A stretch of DNA of 64,000 nucleotides from Paramacrobiotus metropolitanus. Taxonomy: Eukaryota > Tardigrada > Eutardigrada > Parachela > Macrobiotidae. The notes beneath the pieces were generated by a model, which was given only the letters and a program-made list of their open reading frames with translations, was not told where the DNA came from and made no database searches. This document shows positions 46,601-57,800 of the stretch, piece after piece. Position 1 is the first letter of the stretch; each line of letters begins with the position of its first letter. Position numbers and translations under genes: made by a program. The stretch covers positions 558,001-622,000 of the forward strand of contig NW_026570301.1 of assembly GCF_019649055.1 (NCBI RefSeq). Direction: 5' to 3'.

Positions 46601-47779
46601 GACGGCTGGACAGTGGAAGAGTGGCTCCAAAAATTTGCCACTCGATATGGAGACGACAACCAGCAGGCCACTGCCATGGGGGAAATCACACACCGGTATT
46701 ATCAGCACGGGTCTGAAACCCCAGAGCAGTATTATGACGCCATGCTGACTCTCCAGACGCGCGCCGGCTTAGACGACACAATGACTCTTCACTTCTTGCG
46801 AGAGAACGTGAAAGAGACGGAACTGCGCCGCGCTCTGGACATCCGGATACCAAAGTCACCGGCAGAATTCCGGGACTACGTCCGGCAATACACAATGGGA
46901 AAGCCGGAGTACGAAGGGAAGGCGGGCCGCGGATACTCAACAATCCGAACGGCCATACAAACGCCACTAGCCCAAGTCGTACCACAACAACCGGCACTCT
47001 ATCCTCCGCAAGCGACACAGGCCCAAATCGAGGCAACATATGCCGCCATCGCGGCCTTGAACTTAGCCTCCCCACAACGAGTGCCTACACCGCCCAACGG
47101 CGGTAGTGGCGGCTATGGCCAGGCCCGAAACCAGGGCAACTTTGGCTACAGCCAGGGCAACAGCGGCGGAGGACCAAAGGGCAAGTTCTCCAAGGGCCAG
47201 AACGCCAGCTTTAGCGGAAGCCAAGGCGGCAATAGCCCTGGTGGACAAAACCGAAGCCCGGGAGGCCAGAGTGGCCAACGCCAAACTCTGAGCCCCGAAG
47301 AGGCCCGCAGACAATAGGACGTGTACATCGACCGAGTCGAGCGCATGTTCGAACGATGGGCCAAGGATGAAAACATCACTTGCAGCCACTGCCTGTGGGG
47401 AAACCACGCAACCGATGGCTGTGGCTGCGCAAATAGGCCATACGGCGAGAATCCAAACCGAAAATGGTATTTGGATTGGCGGAATCGCTATCAAAAAGGC
47501 TACCCTACCGGGTCAGCCAACCCTAACCGCTTCGGCTTGGTGCCACCCAAACAACCCCGACCACAACGTGGAAACGTGGGAGGTGGCAGCCGAAGACAGT
47601 CCACTGGCTCAGGAAATGGGTCAGGTGGCGGAAATCGCCAGAATGGTCCAAAACAGGGATACCAAACGCCGGCCAATGAGAGGTCAGCGTTACCGCCCAT
47701 ACCGGACCAGCTGGTGAAGCCTAACGGCAACGGCAGCGGCGGCCCTAGCCGGGCCAGCCCAACCGCGGGAAACGCCTAA
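43608..47779 (+). pseudogene. gag: gag: myristoylated-type start, coiled coil, capsid, CCHC knuckle (one frameshift, one in-frame TAG)
   Basis: An ATG in good context (ACCATGG) begins MGQTESALAK, matching the N-myristoylation consensus MGxxxS/T. After about 40 residues the frame changes near 43715 at an A run, and a long frame then runs to TAG at 47315-47317. It holds a D/E-rich segment, a coiled coil of about 280 residues (44540-45420), a Pro/Gln-rich linker, and a capsid domain (46350-46920: LPKFDGNKTMVKGWLAQVRR, WLQKFATRYG, TPEQYYDAM). The same frame continues past the TAG for 154 codons with a knuckle CSHCLWGNHATDGC. Either the TAG is read through or it is a mutation. Gag of this size (about 1400 residues) is very large. 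Confidence 0.7.
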
Positions 47780-47862
47780 GGTCGGGGAGTATCGGCAACT
47801 CACCTGACCTAAGACCGGAACCTAAACCGCCGGACATAACCCCTGTACAGTTACTAATCCAC

Positions 47863-50800
47863 ATGGATCCCAAACTAACCCACATATCCCAACAGCCTAC
47901 TAGTGGATCCAGGCTTTGCGCCAAACCAGCGCCTAAGCCACCTGGCTCTAAAATTGATGCCAGACCGACAGTCGTCCAGCTGGCGACCAAGTCGACTTTC
48001 GGAGCCTCAACTAACCCTGAGGCCAACCGATCACCAAAACTCGGAGCCGCAGCTATTGCTAAGGCCAACCGATCACGTGGCAAAGCGAGACGTCGCACCA
48101 CGAACATGACGTATCCACAATCGGCGTCAGACACATCCTCCGACAGTGCACCGGAAGGATGGTCCGTACAAGATACGGACAGCGAGGTCGGATCCCTAAA
48201 AGACTGGATAGCCGAACCTCTTGAGGCGTCAAGTCCCCGTACCTGCTGGCCCCAGATCGGTGGGCCACCCCTCGGCACCACACCAACGGTGCGAACCATC
48301 ACCAGCTCACGGACTCCCCTGTATACCAAAAATATGTTTTCGACCCTACGGGTAGTGGAAACATCACCGCAGGAAGAGTCCGTCCAACAGGAGCTTTCAG
48401 CACCCAACTACGCTCCTGACGATCCAGGACCAGTGTCGCTAATCCCCATTATACCGGTGATGCGGGAAGTGACAGTTGGCTTGGACGAAAATCGTAAACC
48501 GGAAACCGTCAGAGCATGGACACACAAAGTCCAAATTGGACCAGTCCACACGCTCGCCATGCTGGACACTGGAGCGGAGACATCCCTCATTAGCCAGCAA
48601 TTCTGCACCGCCAATGGCATCAAGACAGAGCCATTAGGACGGAACACCAAAATCCTAGGTGTTGGCGGCCAAACCGCCTTTGTGGTCTCCCACTGCTGCA
48701 CCGTACCGGTGACACTGCAGGGATACAAGAGCCACCACACGTTCTTCGTCCAACCGACGTTAACGGACGTGCACGTATTACTTGGTTGTGACTATCTCCA
48801 CTCCAAGTTTACGTTCATCCTCAAGCCAAACGGAGAAATCGTTTGGGACGCGGTAAAGTCAATCCCGATACCAGAGGCACCGGGATCCGACAATGAGGTG
48901 CGGATAAATCGGCTTCGCGAACCGACTGTCCAAACTTCTACCTGTCGGGAATGCCTGGACACCATTGAAAGCCTCATATGGGAGCTGCGCGTCCATAACG
49001 CAATCGAGCGTTACATGACCCAATTCCGTGCAGGCATACTGAAGCCAAATCACGGGATAGCAAAGACTATCCCGATACCAGAGGCACCGGGCCAACAGCC
49101 GGTGCCTGACAGAGAAATCAAAGAGAAACTGGCCCAGCGATACAAGACTTGGTTTACAGGAGTGAGAAACTTCCTGGAATACCGCGCTGGCCAACTCTTT
49201 GCCCTAGAAGAGAGCTGGCTACAAGAAAAAGGCGCACCACTACCGTGGCCGCAGTTAGCCGGACAATATGAACCTTTCGCCCAAGAACTGAACGATTTGG
49301 TCCAAGAAGGAGCTTTATGGGAGGACGAACGTCTAGCCCTAGTGTGCGAATATAAAGAATACCACATGGAAGCTCCGAAAGCACTCCAAAGGATGTGCGG
49401 GGATCTCTTCGAAGAAATTATAACGCTTCGAAGACAAGTGGCCCAACATCCTGACTTAATTGTCAGCATATGGCCAAAATATGATCTGAACCTGACTAAC
49501 GTTAGGACCATACCGGAACCATTGCCAGAAGCGGCACCGCACATAGCGACAAAAGTGCGCTTCAATGATGGTCCACACCCAGAACAGGGAGGCCATCGAA
49601 GGGACACCAGCCAGAACGAGCAGGACCCTTCATCAGAGGAAGTCCAACTGACTTGTCCTCTATGTGGAGACGGCGTTGAAGCGGTAATACGGGCCATACA
49701 AACCCGTTCGACTCAGCGTTGGGCAAGAGGCCGACCAGCCCCGCCACTCCCTAACGGGAGCCGTCCAACCACTTTGGCGGAACCGGACGAACCTGAGAAA
49801 CAGGAAATCGCAACCGGGACGCCAGAGATCCAGGAAGTGGATCTTATAGCCAAACCGGCACCAACAGTGACCGGCGGCGCGCCAACCTCTAACGAGGACA
49901 ATGGCGAGCCAAAGCCCGAGCAGGACGATAAACCCGTGTCTACCGACTCGGACGTCCAAAGCTCAAGTGACTCACCGGACACGGATTCCGACAACCAATC
50001 GTCGGAGGAGTCAAGTGACGACGAAGAGGACACAGAAATTCTCCAACTCCGAGCCGAGGCACCGGTAATCCGCAAACTGCGGACCGAACGTCCAATGGAC
50101 AGCCTTAAAGAGGAGAGAGAAGTTGTCTTCGTCCACCAGCGGTACACTTTACCAGCATACTCAACCTGCTGGATCAAGGTCCGGTCCTATCGGACTATGG
50201 ACCCGGGACGGCCAATCCACTTTAAATCGCTGAGACGACCACACCGCTTGGTCTTACCGATCGAAGCGGAGGTCCAAACTCGACATGGCGAACATGCGTG
50301 GATTCAGGTCCAAAACAAGTCCCTGAGAGACCAAATCCTCCGCAAAGGTGCAAAGATTGGCCATATGTACTACAGTGACATATACGAGCCAGACATCAAG
50401 GAGGATGGAGTAGATTGGTCCATTCCCAATGCCGACGCCTTACCATGGCCAAAGGTGGCAGGGAATAACCCTAACCGGTACCGCACTATCAACGACCATG
50501 CTATGGTCCGGGCAACTGTAAAAGTGGAACTCCCACCGGAGTCCATCACCCCGGTCCAAGTTAGCATCGACTTTCCCGTCGACCCGAGACAGAAACTTAT
50601 GTACCTCGGAAGCCAAGACACCAAACGGAGTCTGGCCATGCTCGACGGACCAGTCCAGCATGATGGCACTAGTTTCACCATACTGGTGTCAAACTACTCC
50701 AAAGAGCCCCATATACTCCGGAAAGGAGTCAACATGGGCCAAGTGGAGCCATACGAGGAAATCTCGGATGAAGAATACGCCAAAATCAACTCCCTCCAAA

Positions 50801-53800
50801 CCGGAGAGGAAGATCCAGAAGTGGAGCGTGAAATCCGCGCCCACATCGCCAACGCACATTTTGGCGACCACCTGACCGAAGAGCAGATTGCTCTACTCCG
50901 TCAGGACTTATGGGAACTCAGGGCCATATTCCCGACGTCCAAAAAGCCTTACGGTGACGTCAAAGGAGTGACCCACGTCATAGAAGTTGGCGACGCTGCA
51001 CCAATCAAAATGAACCCAACCCGAACGAGTTGGAAGGGACGAGAGTTCATAAATAAGCACGTCCAAGAAATGTTGGACCAAGGCGTCATTGAACCGTCCA
51101 TGGCAGCGTGGAGTTTCCCAGTGGTCCTCGCCTCGAAGAAAAATGGCGACGGGACCATGGGCACCAGGTTCTGCATAAACTACATAAATCTGAACTCGGT
51201 GACCAAAAAGAACAATTACCCATTGCCCAATCCAGACGAACTTCTGGATCAATGTGCAGGCAACGCCTATTACGGCAAGGTAGACTGTCAGTCCGGATTC
51301 TGGCAAATCCCTATGGACCCAGCGTCCATGGACTACACTACCTTCGTGACTCCAGAAGGGATGTTTCGGTTCAAACGAATGCCGTTTGGTATCTGCAATG
51401 GGCCAGCCACTTTCCAAATGACCATGGACAAGATTATGGCGCCGGCCCGCAAACAAGGCGGCGTCTTCGCATACATTGACGACGTGATATTCTTCGGCAA
51501 AACATTCGAGGAATTTAGGAAGGCGTTCAGAAATACGCTCCTTTGCCTCAGAAATGCCGGATTCACGATAAAACCGTCGAAATGCGAATTTGGAATGGAA
51601 AAACTCCAATTCCTTGGACACATCCTCAGCAAGGACGGTGTCCATACCGATCCCGAGAAGGTAGCGGCCATCGCCGAGAAACTACCGCCCAAGACCGAGC
51701 GTCAACTTCGCTCGGTCCTTGGACTCGCCAACTATTACCGGAAGTTCATTCAGGGTTACGCCCAGAAGACTTCCAAGATGTATGAACTCCTGCGGAAGGA
51801 AAGTTCGGTCAAGAACGACTGGACTGACGCCCACACCGCCGAGTTCAACGAAATCAAAAAGGCCCTAACGGAAGCCCCAATATTGGCCAAATTCGATGCG
51901 ACCAAACAGACCACCATCGAATGTGATGCAAGTGGTGCTGGCATCGGAGCCATACTCAGCCAGGACTCGAGGCCAAGTGCCTACGCAAGTCGTGTCCTAC
52001 ATGGAGCTGAGAAAAACTACGGCGTGACCGAATGGGAATGCTTAGCCGTAGTATGGGCCGTCCAAAAATTCAAGCACTACATTGACCACGGACCTTTCAC
52101 AGTAAGGACGGACCATAGAGCCCTAACGAACCTGCTTAGATGCGAGTCTAACCGGCCCGGCATCAATCCTCGTCTTACTCGATGGGCCCTCGCCTTACAA
52201 GGACGGGACATCACCATCGAGTACAAACCAGGCACATTCTGCGACAATGCCGACGCATTGTCCAGATGGCCACTCGAACGGGACGATGACAAAGGTCCAC
52301 ATGAAGAGTTGGACCAAGTCCCTAACTTCGAGGACTATAAGGACGAGATCCCAGCACGCATCATAAAGGTGCGCAGGCTGCAAGTCACGGACGAGGACCC
52401 CGCAACTGAATGGGACAAGCCTCTCCTTCCTGATTGTAACGCAATCAGTGATTGGAATGAATTTAGCACGGCGGACATACGGGTCATAAACGTACCGGCC
52501 CCCATACCGGGAGAGCCAGAGCCCGAAGTCCCACCGTGTCCAGAAAAAAACACGGACCGCACCGCGCAAGAACTGCGACGGATGCAACATCGTGACCCAA
52601 CTCTGGCCAAGAAAATCCATGAGTTGGAACATCAAAGCGAAATGGATAAAAGGTCCAAATTACCCGAACATTATCAGATGGACAAAGGTGTGCTCTACCG
52701 ACTCACCGAAATTAATGCGAAACTCGAAAGGAGATTCGTAGTCCCTCTGTTTATGCGGAAAAACATTATCCAGTCCCTCCATGACGGAAAAACAGGGAAT
52801 CACTTTCGATACCGCAAGACCATTGAAGCAGCCAAGCTCCGGTATTACTGGGACCGCATGAGCTGCGACATCCACGACTACATCGACCGATGTCAGACGT
52901 GTATCTTCGGCAAAGTACCGCGGCGAGCTACCTACGGTAAGCTGCAGCCGACTGAAGCTGTCGCGCCTTGGTACCGCGTCTTTGCTGATTTCAAATGACC
53001 TTTACCGGTGACTCAAACAAAGAAGTACCGGTACATCGCTGTGGTGATCGACCAAATGACGAAATTCACCATAGCCCGGCCGACCAAGACAAACTCGGCT
53101 AAAGAATTTGAGAAGTTCTTTGTCGAAGAAGTCGTATTAAAATACGGCATGCCGCACACAATGCACTCCGATCGGGGCACGCATTTCACGGCAAAATCTT
53201 TCGCCAAAGTGGCGAAAATCTTCGGCATCGAGCAGACCTTCGGATCCGCTTATCACCCGGAGGGCCAAGGCCAAGTCGAACGCCAGATGCAAACGATCTG
53301 GGACGAAATTCGAAACTTTGGCGGCGCCGGCGGCGAACATCGTTGGCACCGGGCCCTACCTTATGTGATCTCCGGCATGAACCGTGCCGTTCACGCAATA
53401 ACTGGATTCTCACCATACCACATGCTGTATGGACGAGAAATGACCATACCGCAAGACGTCCTCGCTGGGACTAACGTCCCAGAAACATTTACGACTAACG
53501 AACGTTATGTCCAGAGGATGCAGCGGCGCCTGAGCCGGGCGCACAAAATCGCGAAAACGCGGTTCGAAGAAGGGTTCCGGAGGGATGCGGCCATCTATAA
53601 CAAGAAGAAGTCGCAGGCCGAGTTCAAGAAGCGGGACTTGGTCACCCTGAAGAATATGATAGACGACCCGACAAATCCAAACAAGTTCGAAGGCGTCTAC
53701 ATCGTCATCGGCATACCCAAGCCGAATACTTACTGGATCCGAGAGCGGGACACCGGTGTAGAACACAACGTATGTGTCGATCGCCTAAAGCCATACCTTA

Positions 53801-54507
53801 ACCCGGACGGCCCAACTCGCAGAATCACTCGCTCAACTAAAAAGAAGGGCGGCGACGCCGAACCGGAAGGTACAGAGTCAGGAAGGTGCACTACCAAGAC
53901 AGAGCCGGGAAAAGGCAAGGATGCAGCTTCCCCGGCAGCTCCTCCCGAAACCAAACCGGAGGAGCTGCTGAGGAAGCAGAAGCCCGGAAAGGGCCCGTCC
54001 AAGAAACTTGTGGCGGAGCAGCAAAAGACTTTGCAAATCCCCGGCTATGGCCCATCTGACCCAAAGATTTCGGACCCAGAGCCACCAATAAAACGTGGCC
54101 TAGGCCGACCTCGAAAGGCCAAACCGGATTTCGAGACACCGGCGCTTCAAAAGCTTCAAAACCAGCCGTTAGCCGTCATAGACCCGACTTTGGCCCCAGC
54201 GGAACCAGAAAAAAGGACATCCGCCACGGACAAGCCAGCGGTGGCCGCAGAGCCAAAAGCGGCCTCGGCGCCCAAGGAAAAGCCCAAAAGACCAAAGACG
54301 CCTAAAAAGCCAAAGGCAACCCTTACGGCCCAGCAAGTCCTAGAAGAGGACGTAGTTGCTGATGACGAGGCGGATAAAGACTTGCTCACCCGTATAACCA
54401 CAGGACGGGAAAAATCTGAGAAAGTCTCAAAGGGCAAAAAGCAGAAGTCCAATACGGTCCTACCGGACGTATCGGACAAGTACCTACCGAAACTAACCTT
54501 TAATTAA
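47863..54507 (+). pseudogene. pol: pol: protease, RT, RNase H, integrase (in-frame TGA in integrase)
   Basis: ATG at 47863, 84 bases after the gag-frame stop. Protease motif LDTGAETSLIS near residue 235, second strand VHVLLGCDYL. A long linker follows with two beta-rich modules (about 50130-50390 and 50505-50760). RT shows YIDDVIFF near 51470; RNase H IECDASGAGIGAIL and RTDHRAL; integrase zinc region HDGKTGNHF ... RCQTC. TGA at 52996-52998 falls three codons after the first catalytic Asp. The frame then continues open with HSDRGTHF and GQVERQ to 54507. The C-terminal 230 residues are Lys/Pro-rich with an AT-hook-like GLGRPRKAKP. Apart from the TGA the polyprotein is intact. Confidence 0.85.
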
Positions 54508-54850
54508 CTAACCTAACTTTAAAAGACCAGCAGCTTAGAAGTAGCCTAATCTGGTCTAGCAACCGATATCTGTCATGGTAGCTTAGAAGTAGCTAACCTG
54601 TAAAGATGAACTAACCAAGTAGGTAGGAGTCTAACACCGCGTGATTCGTCTCGTGACAGCGCCCCATTCAACGATGGAAGGACGCCGACGCACTGATCGC
54701 TCCGATGACTCCGACTGAAGCAACCGCACACACCCATATTCACGACCGGAATCCCGGTCGGGCGGATCCTCCACTCGGTCGTCTAACCGGCCTCCGAGTG
54801 TCCAGGTACCCAATATCAGAGCTAACTTAACTGCTGAGCAGCTGGCGACT
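54508..54850 (+). other. pol-ORF3 spacer
   Basis: No ORF. TAGCTTAGAAGTAGC-like words occur twice (near 54530 and 54585). A subgenomic splice acceptor for the downstream ORFs could lie here, but none stands out. Confidence 0.3.
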
Positions 54851-57800
54851 ATGTCAGTTGGCCCAAATCCTCGGGCCAACACACCGCTACCGCGGGTCCA
54901 GCCACTGCCACCCCGAGCCATTCCGCCACAACTTTGGCCGCCAGGGACATTCTCTGACGTCACTGGACTCTTGGTGAATGCAGCAGTAGCTGGCAGCCAG
55001 CCAAGCTCTTCGTCGGGCCAAACGGTCCGACGTTATCCTCGTGGCCCAACCGGCCCACCTCAACCAATCCTGTATGGTGGCCTACCGACCACTTCGGCAA
55101 ACCAGCCGGTTTTTACAACTGCGGCAGTCGGGCCAACGGTCACGACTACGCCGGTCCATACTGGACCGCGGCCACAGTTTACCCCGCCGCCGTACTACAA
55201 TCCACATTATGGATATCCACCATATCCTGCGCCTGGACCTTCAAACCAGCCGCAGCCGGACCCAAACCAATGGCGATACCCACCACCGTGGATGTATCCG
55301 CCAGGACCTTATGGATATCCACCGCCTTATGGCGGATATGGAGCATACGGCCAACCGCCGTATAGCCCACCTTCAGCGGCACAACCTGACCCTACGGGCC
55401 AGGCGCCGTCTGATTCATCCATTGAACCTCCACAAGCGGGACCGGAAGCGTATGGAACTCCGACGCCGCCGGAAACCCAGCCAAGTACATCACGGCCCGA
55501 CGGGCTACGTGATTACCCATTACGGGTATTCGTGGACGGACGATTAACGGTCTGCAACCGGCCAGAAGAGGTTCCACCAGAATTGGCGGCCCAACTAGGC
55601 CTAGCCGAATTGGAACCAGCAACACAGCCAACACCGAATCCAGTGTCGGCTGTCCCATCAACCTGTGTCATATCTGACATGGTCGAACCCATATCATCGC
55701 CAATGCCAGACGATGATGAAGATGACGGGGACGTCCAGGTGGACCCAACCACTCCACCAATGAGGATTGAATCCCCTACAGAACTTTTGGCCGACGGCCG
55801 GATTCCACTCTACCAACTTCAGGACAATCTGAAGGAAGTAGAGAACGCCATCCAAGAATTGGAGGCCATGCTTCGAGAATTGGACAGGCGCAGCCCTCAC
55901 TACCGTGAGATGGCCCGGCGCATCATTCTCGACCAAGATGAATTCCGGCGACTCGCACATGAACTTAGCGAGAAAATTGCGACCTGCCAGGCTCAGAACG
56001 AGATATTCCCTTTGCATGACCAAACCGGTCAGGCATTGCTGGCGGCATCTCGCAGGCTGAGGGACCAGCTGGAACAATATCGGACGGAAAGACAGCTGAG
56101 GACCGAAGAATCCACAGCACCAACGCGTCCGCTACCAGCACCATCAGCACCACCGCCCCCATTGAACCCAACAGTCGTAGTTACCAATACGACGGGGGGA
56201 CCTTCCGCACCACCAGTGGCCCAGCCTACGTCTACCGACGAGGCAATGTTAACGGCCACTGGACTGGAACCACGCGAACCAGCGTCTTCTCCGTACGACC
56301 TGAGGGCTTGTCCAGACATACCGCCTCTGGAACGCGAACTTCACGCGGCGGAACTCCTAGAGGAGGCAATCCGCAAAGCCATCAGCGGCCTAAAAGGCAC
56401 CGATGTCGCCACCATACGGAGAAAAGTCGCGTTGGACTTGGAATTCCAACGCGTCCTGGAATATATAACCAGGATTCGACGGGCCATGCTGCGGTTTATG
56501 GACAAGCCATTAAACACGGCTAATGACGCGCCAGCACTGCGCGACTTCCGTAACCGGCAATACCAGCTTGGCCTGATTGACGAAGCACTTAGGCGCGTGT
56601 TGCCCAAACCTCGACCGGGGCAGCCAACACGCGTCGGACAAACTGGACTCCTGACGCCAACGCAATCCTCAACAGGCCAACCGGCGGAAGAATTGAGGAT
56701 GCGCGTCACGAGAATTATGAGGATCTCGGCCGAACGATTTGCGGCCGGACCGGCACTCAGTCGACCAGCTAGCCCGTCGGGTACAGAAACCGACAGCGAC
56801 ATCGAATGGTTCGACATGCCAGATCCAACCCCAGTACCAGGGCTGACGGCCCCACCTGACCATTTGGTCGCGCCAGAACGACAGGTCCATCCTAGACCAA
56901 CTTCACTGGCGCCGCCACCAGAAATCGAGGAACGGCTGGCACTCATTGGGAGGGCCGTCGTCAGGCCATTCAGACCGGCTTACACGGATGACTTTCCCGT
57001 GTTAAACCAGCCGGAAAACGCCAATCAACCGGCCCCTCGAGCCAATCAACCGGCCCCTCGAACCAATCAACCGCCCCAGCGTACTATGCGCCAACAATGG
57101 GACGAAGACCAAGCAGCAGCGGACCAACGGTTGCGCGATGCTGACACCGGTCCTGTTATCATGACGGCACCTCAAATACTGAGCCAAAGGCACCTGATCC
57201 AAGATGCCGAAGATGTTTATCGCCGTCTTTACGACAGCATAAGAGAACTTAATCCGCGTGACCCAGAAACGGTCAGGCTGACCCAACAGCAGCAAAGCTT
57301 ATCCCAACGGGTAGCTTTGCTCAGGGAACTTACACCGAACAACACGATGCCTACCGGTGATACGTTAGTTGTTGTCGACCACACCACAAGATGGATTCGT
57401 GAATTCATTGAAGATTACTGGAAGGTCCAACGACCTGGCCCGTCAACAACGGCAGGCCCCAGTGACTTCGATCCAGTAAATGAATGGCGACCATCACCGG
57501 TACCGGCGCCAACACCTTTGGCCCTAACATACGAACCGGTCGCCCCAGTATCAGTTGGACAGCCAACTCCAGCTGACTTGGCCCAGGCCCTAACGGTGCC
57601 TGGTCCAACGTCAAGCCAACTAGCGGACACTGCCATACCCGCTACAGCGGACAGCAGTATAGAAGTCCCACCGCAGGACGTCGAAATGGACGTGAACCTG
57701 CCTGACAATACCCTTGAGCTTTCCTCGGAAAAGCCGACTGAATCAGAATCGACACCAGTCCAACTGGCTGGTGAACCGACAAGTCCAATGGCTGTTGATG

